Made by a program: the position numbers and the translations under genes. Below the pieces are notes generated by a model, which was not told where the DNA came from, did no database searches, and saw nothing but the letters and a program-made list of their open reading frames with translations. 13,070 nt of DNA from an uncultured Oscillospiraceae bacterium (GTDB lineage Bacteria > Bacillota > Clostridia > Oscillospirales > Oscillospiraceae). Below are positions 1-7,500 of this stretch, in pieces (the stretch's first letter is position 1; the number at the start of each line of letters is the position of its first letter). The stretch lies in NCBI GenBank assembly GCA_934659415.1, contig CAKUHW010000007.1, positions 1 to 13,070 on the forward strand, written 5' to 3'.

Positions 1-7
1 ACTATCC

Positions 8-31
8 GTGTTAATACAGGTATGCTAACAC
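8..31. promoter_or_regulatory. Inverted repeat over the -10/start site: candidate operator
   Basis: The outer half-sites GTGTTA (8-13) and TAACAC (26-31) are exact reverse complements. Inside them ATAC (14-17) and GTAT (20-23) also pair, with an extra GC (24-25) on one side. The dyad covers the -10 box and expected start of the leftward promoter at 22-50, the usual place for a repressor site. The spacing does not fit the BirA or NrdR consensus as I know them, so I do not name a regulator. Confidence 0.4.
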
Positions 32-50
32 AAAACCTCTCCCCTGTCAA
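22..50 (-). promoter_or_regulatory. Predicted SigA-type promoter reading out of the left edge
   Basis: On the minus strand a perfect -35 TTGACA (50..45) is followed by a 17-nt spacer and a -10 TAGCAT (27..22, 4 of 6 matches). It points leftwards, downstream of pcrA, so it should drive a gene outside the window in the same direction as pcrA. Only about 15 nt of the transcript lie inside the window. The consensus -35 and ideal spacing make it credible; the weak -10 suggests moderate or regulated strength. Confidence 0.6.
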
Positions 51-126
51 CCGGGGGCGGCAGGCAGGAGGGAGGATCGGCCCGGAATGCGGTCCGGCGC
101 GCGCCGGGGCGCTGCGCCGCGGGCGC

Positions 127-2619
127 TCAGACCCGCTTCATGTGCCGGGCGGCGGCCTTGAGCATGAGCCGCTTGGTGCCCACGTTATCAAAGGCGATCT
201 CCACCAGGGCGTCGCCCCCCATCTTCTGCACGGAGAGCACCATGCCCTTTCCGAAGGCCTTGTGCTCCACCATCTCTCCCTTGTGCAGCTCGGGCAGGGC
301 GGCAGCGGGGGCAGCGGAGGGGGCAGGGCTGTGGGCGGGGCGGGCAGGACTGCGGGCCCCGGCGGAGCCGCCCCTGTCCTGTGCGGGCCGGGCGGGAGAG
401 GCGGCCCGCCGGAAGCCCCCCTCTCCGCTGTACCCGCCGTATCCGCCGTCTCCGGCAGGCCGGCGGGCGAAGTCCTCCGTCCAGCCGCCTCCGTCCCGGT
501 CCAGATAGCTGCGGCCGGACTGCTCCAGCAGCTCCGGCGGGATCTCCCCGGTGAAGCGGGAGGGCCGGTTGGCGCTGGTGCGGCCGAAGAGCATCCGCTG
601 CCCTGCGCAGGTGAGATACAGCCGCTCCCTGGCCCGGGTAAGGGCCACATAGCAGAGCCGCCGCTCCTCCTCCATCTCCTCCGGATCTCCGATGGTGCGC
701 ATGCCGGGGAAGATCCCCTCCTCCATGCCCACCACGAACACCACGGGAAACTCCAGACCTTTGGCCGCGTGCATGGTCATCATCACCACCGCGTCCTCGC
801 TGGGGTCGTGGTTGTCCAGGTCTGTGTACAGGGCGATCTCATCCAGGAAGCCCGCCAGAGAGGGCGTCTCCCCGGCGTTTTCCAGATAGCCGCTGATGGA
901 GGTGGACAGCTCCTGCACGTTTTCCAGCCGGGTGCGGCTCTCCACGTCGTTTTTCGCCTGGAGCATGGCGGCGTACCCGGTGCGGGCGGTCACCTCCGCA
1001 TAGAATTCCGGCAGAGGCATGGTCCGGCTCAGATCGGTGAGATCGCCGATGAGGGCGGTGAACTGGGCCAGCCGGGGTGCGGCGCGCTGGAGCTCCGGAT
1101 AGGCGGCGGCATCCGTCAGCACCGACCAGAGGGAGCGCTCCTCCCCGGCGGCGATGGCGGCCGCCTTGTCCATGGTGGTATCGCCGATGCCCCGGGGCGG
1201 GTTGTTGACGATGCGGCGCAGGCGCAGGTCGTCCTCATGGTTCTGAATGACGCACAGGTAGGCCAGCATGTCCTTGACCTCCGCCCGGTCGAAGAAGCGG
1301 GTGCCGCCGATGACCCGGTAGGGGATGCCGTTGCGCTTGAAGGCCTGCTCGATCTGGTTGGACTGGGCGTTCATCCGGTAGAGCACGGCATGGTCGTTCC
1401 AGCGGCGGCCCTCCCGGTAGCCGGCCAGCACCCTGCCGGCCACATACTGGGCCTCGTCATGCTCGTTCATGGCGGTGTAGAGGGAGACCTTCTCTCCCTT
1501 CGCACCCGCCGTCCACAGCTGCTTGCCCTTGCGCCCCCGGTTATGCCGGATGACGGCGTTGGCCGCCTCCAGTATGTTCCCTGTGGAGCGGTAGTTCTGC
1601 TCCAGGCGGATGGTACGGCAGCCCTTGTACTGGTCCTCAAAGGACAGGATATTCTCAATGGTGGCCCCCCGGAAGCGGTAGATGGACTGGTCGTCGTCCC
1701 CCACCACGCAGATGTTCTCATGCCCCCCCGCCAGCAGGGAGGAGAGCAGGTACTGGAGGTTGTTGGTGTCCTGGTACTCGTCGATGAGCACATAGCGGAA
1801 CTTCCGCTGGTAGTAGGTCCGCACCTGCTCGTCCTTCTGGAGCAGGCGGACGGTGTGGAGGATGATGTCGTCAAAGTCCAGGGCTCCGGCGTCCCACAGG
1901 CGGCGCTGATAGGCGGTGTAGAGGGCGGCGATGCGCTGCAGGCGGAAGTCGCCGGAGGCAGCGCAGACCTTTTCATAGTCTGCGGCCAGCTGCAGCTTGT
2001 CCTTGGCCTGGGAGATAGCCGCCAGCACGGACCGGGGCGGGAACTGCCTGTCGTCCAGGTTCAGCTCCCGGATGCAGTCCTTCATCACCCGGATGGAGTC
2101 GTCCGTATCGTAGATGGTGAACGCGGGAAAGCCGATGCGCTCCCCATCCCGGCGGAGGATGCGCACGCAGGCCGAATGGAAGGTGGAGGCCCACACGTCC
2201 CGGGCCTCGGGCCCCAGCAGCCGCTCCAGCCGCTCCTTCAGTTCTCCCGCCGCCTTATTGGTAAAGGTGATGGCAATGATGGACCAGGGGGCGGCGGGCT
2301 CCACGGCGCACAGCCGGTCCGCCCGGAGCTTTTTCTCTGCCGCCGGATCCTGCACATAGGCGCGCAGGAACGCCAGGTCCGCCGCCTCCGCCCAGTCCGG
2401 GACCTCCGGCGTGTCCGAGCCCCGGCCGTAGCAGATCAGATTGGCCACCCTGCGGATGAGCACCGTGGTCTTCCCGGAGCCGGCCCCCGCCAGCAGCAGC
2501 AGCGGCCCCTCCGTGTCCAGCACCGCCTCCCGCTGCTCCGGGTTCAGATCCCGGTAGTTCAGAGCGATGGCCTGCCGCCGCAGGCGGCAGAATTCCTGTT
2601 CCTGTTCATGGGTCAGCAT
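127..2619 (-). CDS. pcrA: ATP-dependent DNA helicase PcrA/UvrD (superfamily 1A)
   Basis: An 830-aa 3'-5' DNA helicase that in this family unwinds DNA in nucleotide-excision and mismatch repair, removes RecA and supports rolling-circle replication. Visible motifs: Q-motif NPEQREAV (26-33), Walker A GAGSGKT (45-51), Ia ITFTNKAA, motif II DEYQDT (280-285), III GDDDQSIYRFRGA (about 307-319), IV QNYRST (341-346), V MTMHAAKGLEFP and VI YVALTRARERLYL. A Gly/Ala/Pro/Arg-rich linker (about 700-775) leads to a C-terminal Tudor-like RNA-polymerase-binding domain (HKGEMVEHKAFGKGMV onward). The start ATG at 2619 has AAGGAAGG upstream. Oddity: about 45 extra residues lie between motifs I and Ia (about 64-107). 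It lies 77 nt downstream of the minus-strand Nudix gene, so it may share its transcript; no clean promoter was seen in that gap. No U-tract terminator follows, only a GC palindrome at 94-107. Confidence 0.97.
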   Translation of the reverse strand: MLTHEQEQEFCRLRRQAIALNYRDLNPEQREAVLDTEGPLLLLAGAGSGKTTVLIRRVANLICYGRGSDTPEVPDWAEAADLAFLRAYVQDPAAEKKLRADRLCAVEPAAPWSIIAITFTNKAAGELKERLERLLGPEARDVWASTFHSACVRILRRDGERIGFPAFTIYDTDDSIRVMKDCIRELNLDDRQFPPRSVLAAISQAKDKLQLAADYEKVCAASGDFRLQRIAALYTAYQRRLWDAGALDFDDIILHTVRLLQKDEQVRTYYQRKFRYVLIDEYQDTNNLQYLLSSLLAGGHENICVVGDDDQSIYRFRGATIENILSFEDQYKGCRTIRLEQNYRSTGNILEAANAVIRHNRGRKGKQLWTAGAKGEKVSLYTAMNEHDEAQYVAGRVLAGYREGRRWNDHAVLYRMNAQSNQIEQAFKRNGIPYRVIGGTRFFDRAEVKDMLAYLCVIQNHEDDLRLRRIVNNPPRGIGDTTMDKAAAIAAGEERSLWSVLTDAAAYPELQRAAPRLAQFTALIGDLTDLSRTMPLPEFYAEVTARTGYAAMLQAKNDVESRTRLENVQELSTSISGYLENAGETPSLAGFLDEIALYTDLDNHDPSEDAVVMMTMHAAKGLEFPVVFVVGMEEGIFPGMRTIGDPEEMEEERRLCYVALTRARERLYLTCAGQRMLFGRTSANRPSRFTGEIPPELLEQSGRSYLDRDGGGWTEDFARRPAGDGGYGGYSGEGGFRRAASPARPAQDRGGSAGARSPARPAHSPAPSAAPAAALPELHKGEMVEHKAFGKGMVLSVQKMGGDALVEIAFDNVGTKRLMLKAAARHMKRV

Positions 2620-2696
2620 AGGATCCTTCCTTTACCGTCAAGTAGAACAAGCATACCACAAGCCGCGTCGAAAGTACAGGCGCAGCCTGAAAATCG

Positions 2697-3200
2697 TCAG
2701 ATCTTTTCCTGTCCGGGGCGGGTGACAAAATGCTTTACCCCCTCTGCGGGGCACTGCAGCTCCGTTTTGAAAAACGCGGGATACAGCTCGACATTCTCAT
2801 CCAGGGCGACCCACCGCAGGCGCTCTCTGTCGCCGTCCTCCGTGGCGCTGCCGCAGGCCGGCTCAAAATTCTCCGGCACCTTCATATAGAAGAAAAAGGA
2901 GATCTCGTAGATCAGCCTGCCGAAATTGGATGGGCTGTCCCCGTAAAAGTAGTTTTCGTGCAGAAATCCCAGACGGTCGACCTCCATCCTCACCCCCGTC
3001 TCCTCAAGCACTTCGCGCACAACGGCCTCCGCCGCCGTCTCACCCAGCTTGAGCCTGCCGCCCACGGAGTAGAGGTAGTCTTTCCTCTCGTTGCCGGCCA
3101 TCAGGACCTTTCCGTCCCGCAGAATGATCGCACCCGCGCGGATGTTCAGAATGCCGTCCCCGCAGGGGACGCACAGATCAGGATTCATTTCAGGATTCAT
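2697..3200 (-). CDS. Nudix hydrolase (unknown substrate)
   Basis: A 167-aa single-domain Nudix protein. The Nudix box is complete: G48, E54, then REVLEETGV (62-70), the Mg-binding signature of enzymes that hydrolyse nucleoside diphosphates linked to another moiety. The flanks (strand AGAIILRDGKVLMAG, then the YSVGGRLKLGE loop) are typical. Nothing visible fixes the substrate, but the general build resembles MutT/dNTPase or nucleotide-sugar-type members. I chose the ATG at 3200 because GGAGGGA sits 6 nt upstream of it. An in-frame ATG at 3227 would add 9 residues but lacks a good ribosome site. A short imperfect hairpin (2677-2689) follows the stop but is too weak to call a terminator. It is divergent from comEC and transcribed towards pcrA. 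It is unrelated beyond the Nudix box to the second Nudix gene at 12430. Confidence 0.9.
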   Translation of the reverse strand: MNPEMNPDLCVPCGDGILNIRAGAIILRDGKVLMAGNERKDYLYSVGGRLKLGETAAEAVVREVLEETGVRMEVDRLGFLHENYFYGDSPSNFGRLIYEISFFFYMKVPENFEPACGSATEDGDRERLRWVALDENVELYPAFFKTELQCPAEGVKHFVTRPGQEKI

Positions 3201-3289
3201 TGCAGTCCCTCCATTTCCGTTTATCATATTCCCGCTTCCCGTTCCCCGGGGCGGAACAAATATTCCCCCCGCCCGGCGCGGGAGAGCTT

Positions 3290-3318
3290 ATCCTACCACA
3301 CCGGGGCTGCGTTTGCAA
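3290..3318 (-). promoter_or_regulatory. Candidate promoter of the minus-strand Nudix gene
   Basis: Minus strand: -35 TTGCAA (3318..3313, 4/6), a 17-nt spacer and -10 TAGGAT (3295..3290, 4/6). It would give a 5' leader of about 80 nt containing a GC-rich foldable stretch (about 3250-3275). Both boxes are only partial matches. Confidence 0.4.
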
Positions 3319-3362
3319 CCCGGGCAGGAGCACACTGCCGCCGGACCCGGCTCTCTCCGCCG

Positions 3363-3391
3363 TTGACTTCCGCGCGCACAGACGGTAGAAT
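3363..3391 (+). promoter_or_regulatory. Predicted promoter of comEC-holA-rnmV
   Basis: TTGACT (3363-3368, 5/6), a 17-nt spacer and TAGAAT (3386-3391, 5/6). This predicts a start near 3398 and a leader of about 40 nt ahead of the comEC start codon. It is the best promoter match in the divergent region. No ComK-type AT-rich boxes were seen. Confidence 0.7.
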
Positions 3392-3436
3392 AGAAAAATA
3401 CCGACCGGCAGAGAGAAGAGGGAGGGTGAGGCGTCC

Positions 3437-5773
3437 ATGCGGAAACTGGCCTGGTTTTCCGGCGGCTTTGCCCTGGCCTGCCTGCTCTTTGCCTGCGGAC
3501 CGGGCGGGCTGTGGGTCCTGCCCGCAGCCGCACTTCTGTGCGCCACCGCCTTTGGGGCGCTTTTCCTGTTCCGCCGCCGCGCGCCGGAGCGGCCCGCAGG
3601 CTACGCCGCGGCCCGGCGGCTGGCCGCGCTCTTTCTGGGCGTTCTGCTGGCCTCCGGCTGGGCTCTGGGGTACCGCGCGCTGTTTCGCGCCCCCGCGGAG
3701 GCGCTGGCCGGCACGGAGGAGGAGCGCCGGGCCACCGTGCTCACCTGGCCGGAGGAGACCTCCATCGGCGGCTTCTCCGTCACCGTCCGGCTGGAGGGCG
3801 GCCCTGCCGCGCCGGACGCGGTGCTCTACGGCGGCTCCGGCTGGGGCGAGGTGCGCCCCGGGGACCGGGTCTCCTGCAGCATGCGTCTGGAGCAGGCGCA
3901 CCTGCTGCGGGGCGACGAGACCACCTACTACACCGCCAAGGGCGTGTTCCTTCTGGCCTACTGCGGCCAGCCGGGAGAGATAGACCGCCCGGACCGGCTG
4001 CCCCTTCGCTTCTGGCCTGCGGCCTGTGCCCGGGCGCTGCGGCGGGGCATCTTTACCGCCTTTGACAGTCTTGCCGCGCCCCTGGCTGCCGCCGTCTCCC
4101 TGGGCGACAAGAGCGCCCTGAGCCGGGAGCTCTACTCCGCCATGGGCCGCGCCGGAGTGGTCCACGCGGCGGTGGTGTCCGGCCTGCATATCTCCTTTCT
4201 GGCCGGGCTGCTCCCGCTGCTGTTTTCAAACCGCCGCCGGACAGCTCTGTGCACGGTGCCGCTGCTGCTGTTTTACGCGCTGATGGCAGGGGCCACGCCC
4301 TCCGCCCTGCGGGCGGTCATCATGCAGCTGGTGCTGCTGGCCGGACCCGCCCTGGGCCGGGAGAACGATCCGCCCACCTCCCTGGCCCTGGCGCTGCTGA
4401 TCCTGCTGGTGCAAAATCCCTATGCCGCCGCCAGTGTGGGCCTGCAGCTCTCCTTCGCCTCCGTGGCCGGTATCCAGCTGGCCTCCCAGCGGATATGCCG
4501 GGCCCTGTATGAGCCGGTGGGGCGCAGGCTGCCCCGCTCCGCCTTCTGGGCGCGGGCCCTGAACGCTCTCTGGCATTTTCTCACCGCCAGCCTCTCCGCC
4601 ACGCTGGGAGCGCTGCTGTTTACCACACCGCTCACGGCGTATTACTTCGGCAGGCTGTCCCTGGTGTCGCCCCTGGCCAATCTGCTGGTGCTGCCGGCGG
4701 TGACGGTACTGATGATCTCCGCTCTGGCCCTGGGGCTTCTGGCGCTGGTCCTGCCCGGACCCGCCGCCCTGCTGGGCCGTCTCTTCGGTCTGACCGGGCA
4801 CTGGATCGCCGCCGTGGTCACCCGGCTCAGCCGGTGGCCCCTGGCCTGTCTGAGCTGCGAGGCCCTCACGCTGCGCATCTGGCTGGCGGCGGTGTATGTT
4901 CTGGTCCTGGCGGTCGTTCTGGCACAGCGCCGGCGCAGGCAGGCCCTGCTCTCCCTGCTGTGCGCCGCCGTCCTGCTGGGTGCGGCCATCGGCTTCAACG
5001 CCCTGGCCGTCGGGGTGAGCGACCTTACCGTCACCGCGCTGGATGTGGGACAGGGCGCCTCCACGCTCTTTCTCTCCGCGGGCAGCGCGGCTCTCGCCGA
5101 CTGCGGCGGCAGCAGCTCCGACTCCCCCGGGGACATCGCGGCGGACCATCTGGCCGCCCTGGGGCGGCGCAGCCTGGACGCTCTGATCTTCACCCATCTG
5201 GACGCGGACCACTTCAACGGCGCGCAGCAGCTGTTCGCCCGGCTGCGCATCGGCGCGGTCTATGTGCCCGCCTCCGCCTCCCACCGGCAGGAGCTGGAGG
5301 AGCTGTGTGCCCTGGCGGCCGCCCATGGCACGCCGGTGTATACGGTGGAAGAGCCTGTGACCCTCACCCTGGGCCGGACCGGCCTTATCCTGTACCCGCC
5401 CATGAGCAGCGGCTCCACCAACGAGGAGGGGCTGTTCCTGCAGGCCACCTGCGGAGACTTTGATGCCCTGATCACCGGCGATGCCGACGCCTTTGTGGAG
5501 CGGATGCTCATCAAGTACCGGCCCATCCCCGACATCGAACTGCTGCTCGTAGGCCACCACGGCTCGGCGGGCTCCACCTGCCGGGAGCTGCTGGAGGCGG
5601 TCCGGCCGGAGCTGGCAGTGATCTCCGTGGGCTACAATTCCTACGGGCACCCGGCCCAGGCCGTGCTGGAGCGTCTGGCCGACGCCGGGGCCCGGGTGCT
5701 GCGGACCGACCGGGACGGCAGCGTCAGCGTAACACTGCGGAGCGGGCGGGTGCGCGTACACACAAACTTCTGA
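3437..5773 (+). CDS. comEC: ComEC/Rec2 family DNA-uptake channel protein
   Basis: A 778-aa polytopic membrane protein, the expected size for full-length ComEC, which forms the channel that carries single-stranded transforming DNA across the cytoplasmic membrane. Order: N-terminal hydrophobic segments and a DUF4131-like domain (about 1-180); the competence transmembrane domain with the SGLHIS signature (248-253) and many Leu/Ala-rich helices to about 520; and a C-terminal metallo-beta-lactamase domain starting at DVGQG (536-540), with HLDADH (H587, D589, D591, H592), a TGDAD motif and HHGS (707-710). These metal ligands look intact, so the putative nuclease domain could be active. The ATG at 3437 is preceded by GGAGGGTGAGG. 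It is the first gene of an operon with holA. No other competence genes are in the window, so natural transformability cannot be judged here. Confidence 0.95.
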   Translation: MRKLAWFSGGFALACLLFACGPGGLWVLPAAALLCATAFGALFLFRRRAPERPAGYAAARRLAALFLGVLLASGWALGYRALFRAPAEALAGTEEERRATVLTWPEETSIGGFSVTVRLEGGPAAPDAVLYGGSGWGEVRPGDRVSCSMRLEQAHLLRGDETTYYTAKGVFLLAYCGQPGEIDRPDRLPLRFWPAACARALRRGIFTAFDSLAAPLAAAVSLGDKSALSRELYSAMGRAGVVHAAVVSGLHISFLAGLLPLLFSNRRRTALCTVPLLLFYALMAGATPSALRAVIMQLVLLAGPALGRENDPPTSLALALLILLVQNPYAAASVGLQLSFASVAGIQLASQRICRALYEPVGRRLPRSAFWARALNALWHFLTASLSATLGALLFTTPLTAYYFGRLSLVSPLANLLVLPAVTVLMISALALGLLALVLPGPAALLGRLFGLTGHWIAAVVTRLSRWPLACLSCEALTLRIWLAAVYVLVLAVVLAQRRRRQALLSLLCAAVLLGAAIGFNALAVGVSDLTVTALDVGQGASTLFLSAGSAALADCGGSSSDSPGDIAADHLAALGRRSLDALIFTHLDADHFNGAQQLFARLRIGAVYVPASASHRQELEELCALAAAHGTPVYTVEEPVTLTLGRTGLILYPPMSSGSTNEEGLFLQATCGDFDALITGDADAFVERMLIKYRPIPDIELLLVGHHGSAGSTCRELLEAVRPELAVISVGYNSYGHPAQAVLERLADAGARVLRTDRDGSVSVTLRSGRVRVHTNF

Positions 5774-5787
5774 GAGGAGGGGCTCTC
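5772..5787 (+). promoter_or_regulatory. Shine-Dalgarno of holA inside a small hairpin
   Basis: GAGAG (5772-5776) and CTCTC (5783-5787) can pair around a GAGGGG loop, so most of the holA ribosome site lies in a 5-bp stem-loop directly abutting the ATG at 5788. Together with the 14-nt gap to the comEC stop, this fits translational coupling. The stem is short, so the effect is uncertain. Confidence 0.35.
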
Positions 5788-6840
5788 ATGCCTCCCAAAC
5801 CCAAAACAGACAACACCGCCATGCGGGAGCTGAAGCAGGCCCTGAAAAACGGCGCGCCGGGCAGGCTCTATGTATTTTACGGTGAAGAGGCCTACCTGCG
5901 GGACTACTATGTGGGTCAGCTGAAGCAGGCTCTGCTCCCCGCCGGGCTGGAGGACTTCAATCTCCACACCGCCCAGGGCAAGGACTGCTCCGTGGCCTGG
6001 CTGGAGCAGGCGGTGGACTGCCTGCCCATGATGAGTCAGCGCACCCTCATCCTGGTCACCGATTTCGACCTGTTCTCCCTGGGGGAAAAGGACCGGGAGC
6101 ACCTGACCGCCCTGCTGAGCGACCTGCCCGACTACTGCTGTCTGACCTTTGTATACGACCTGCTGCCCTACAAGGCCGACGGCCACTCCAGACTGGCCGC
6201 CGCCGTCAAGGCCCACGGGCTGACGGTGAACTTCCAGCGTCAGGAACAGGGAGACCTCACCGACTGGATCTGCCGCCGCTTCAAGGCCGCCGGCCATACC
6301 ATCGACACCGAGGACGCCCGCTATCTCATTTTCCTCTGCGGAGACCTGATGACCTCCCTGGCCTCCGAGATCGGCAAGATCGCCGCCTATGCCGGGGCCC
6401 AGCGGGTCACCCGGGAGGACATCGACGCAGTGGCCGTGCCGCTGATCGACGCGGTGGTATTTCAGATGACCGACGCCATGGCCCGCCGGGAGTTTGACAA
6501 GGCCGCCTCCGTGCTGGCCGACCTGCTCCACAGCCAGGAGCCTGCGCTGGTGATTCTGGCGGTGATGGGCAAGTACTTCCGCCAGCTCTACACCGCCCGG
6601 CTTTACCTGGACGGCGGCCGCAGCCGCAGCGACTTCATGGCGCTGTGGAACATGCGCTCGGCCTATCCCGCGGACAAGCTTCTGGACGCCGCCCGACGCT
6701 TCTCCCTGGAGTGGTGCCGCCACGCCGTGCGCCGCTGCAGCGAGGCGGAGCTGGTCCTCAAGGCCTCCTACGGGCAGGAGGCCGAGGTCCTCACCGGCCT
6801 GCTCATGGAGCTGGCCGCCGGACGGAGGGCTATCCGATGA
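5788..6840 (+). CDS. holA: DNA polymerase III delta subunit (clamp loader)
   Basis: A 350-aa protein with the fold order of DnaX-complex delta subunits: an N-terminal AAA+-like domain opening with LYVFYGEEAYLRDYY, a middle section (TLILVTDFDLFSL; LPDYCCLTFVYD), the helical lid (YLIFLCGDLMTSLASEIGKIAAYAG, then VTREDIDAV), and a C-terminal collar domain (LADLLHSQEPALVILAVMGKYFRQLY). Delta opens the beta sliding clamp during loading and normally lacks a working Walker A; none is seen here. Length is normal for the family (about 340 aa). It follows comEC at 14 nt, the usual comEC-holA (yqeM/yqeN-like) pairing in Firmicutes, and overlaps the next gene by 4 nt. Start ATG 5788, with ribosome site GAGGAGG just upstream. 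Confidence 0.93.
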   Translation: MPPKPKTDNTAMRELKQALKNGAPGRLYVFYGEEAYLRDYYVGQLKQALLPAGLEDFNLHTAQGKDCSVAWLEQAVDCLPMMSQRTLILVTDFDLFSLGEKDREHLTALLSDLPDYCCLTFVYDLLPYKADGHSRLAAAVKAHGLTVNFQRQEQGDLTDWICRRFKAAGHTIDTEDARYLIFLCGDLMTSLASEIGKIAAYAGAQRVTREDIDAVAVPLIDAVVFQMTDAMARREFDKAASVLADLLHSQEPALVILAVMGKYFRQLYTARLYLDGGRSRSDFMALWNMRSAYPADKLLDAARRFSLEWCRHAVRRCSEAELVLKASYGQEAEVLTGLLMELAAGRRAIR

Positions 6841-7421
6841 TCCGCATCCGGGAGGCCATCGTGGTGGAGGGCCGCTACGATAAAAACACCCTGTCCCAGG
6901 CGGTGGACGCGGTGATTCTGGAAACCGCCGGCTTCGGCGTATTCAAGGACAGCGAGCGGCTGGCCCTGCTGCGCCGTCTGGCCGCCCGGCAGGGGCTGAT
7001 CGTCCTCACCGACTCTGACGGCGCGGGCTTTGTGATCCGCAATTACCTGAAGGGGGCCATTCCCCCCGGGCAGCTCAAGCACGCCTACATCCCGGACGTG
7101 CCCGGCAAGGAGCGGCGCAAGCGCACCCCGGGCAGGGAGGGGAAGCTGGGCGTGGAGGGCATGGCCCCGGAGGTGCTGGTGCAGGCCCTGCTGCGGGCCG
7201 GGGCCACCGTGGAGGGGGAGGCGCCAGCCCGGCCACGGGGCCAGCTCACCCCGGCGGATCTGTTTTCCATGGGCCTCACCGGTCCGGGCTCCGCGGCGCG
7301 CCGCGCCGCCCTGCTGCGCGCCCTGGATCTGCCCGAGCATATGAGCGCCAAGGCCATGCTCACGGTGCTCAACGCCCTGTGCACCCCGGAGGAGGCCGCG
7401 CAGCTGGCGGCCGGGCTGTAG
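6837..7421 (+). CDS. rnmV: RNase M5-like toprim nuclease (DUF4093 type)
   Basis: A 194-aa protein starting at ATG 6837, inside the holA stop (ATGA overlap, a strong sign of coupling). The N-terminal toprim domain shows VVEGRYD (catalytic Glu E11) and LTDSDGAGF (D59, D61). GKLGVEGM (about 103-109) matches the GIGVEHA region of Bacillus RNase M5, and a helical C-terminal part (about 118-190) includes LTPADLFSMGLTG, as in the ADLIHAGLIG segment of that family. RNase M5 cuts 5S rRNA precursor bound to protein L18 to give the mature ends. The usual neighbour is ksgA, so its placement after holA is unusual. Clostridia may carry more than one such toprim protein, so this could be a paralogue rather than the 5S maturase itself. 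The family is clear; the exact role is less so. Confidence 0.85.
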   Translation: MIRIREAIVVEGRYDKNTLSQAVDAVILETAGFGVFKDSERLALLRRLAARQGLIVLTDSDGAGFVIRNYLKGAIPPGQLKHAYIPDVPGKERRKRTPGREGKLGVEGMAPEVLVQALLRAGATVEGEAPARPRGQLTPADLFSMGLTGPGSAARRAALLRALDLPEHMSAKAMLTVLNALCTPEEAAQLAAGL

Positions 7422-7448
7422 CGCGCAGAAACTGACCGCAAAAACTGG

Positions 7449-7486
7449 CCGCAGCATGGACCGGAAAGCAGCCGGTCATGCTGCGG
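7449..7486. terminator. Hairpin terminator shared by convergent genes
   Basis: A stem of about 15 bp with one bulged base (7449-7464 with 7472-7486) and a 7-nt loop. On the minus strand it is followed by CCAGTTTTT, a good U-tract, so it should end the minus-strand gene whose stop lies near 7501. On the plus strand it lies 27 nt after the RNase M5 stop but has only a pyrimidine-rich tail (TCTCTTG), so it is weaker that way. Confidence 0.65.
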
Positions 7487-7500
7487 TCTCTTGCGTTGTA

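Noticed and set aside
8..31. BirA or NrdR operator at the left edge
   Set aside because: The spacing between half-sites is 12 nt with GTGTTA/TAACAC arms; this does not fit the BirA (longer spacer) or NrdR (compact box) consensus as I know them.
94..107. Perfect 14-nt GC palindrome downstream of pcrA as a terminator
   Set aside because: No loop of useful size and no U-tract on either side; likely a GC-rich chance palindrome.
22..2889. A 955-codon plus-strand open frame, longer than pcrA itself
   Set aside because: It is the antisense of pcrA. The translation is Gly/Val/His/Gln-rich without motifs, while the minus strand has every SF1 helicase motif. Long antisense frames are expected in GC-rich codon-biased DNA.
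4226..5761. A 511-codon minus-strand frame opposite comEC
   Set aside because: Gln/Gly-rich shadow frame. The plus strand has the metallo-beta-lactamase and competence motifs and a good promoter and ribosome site.
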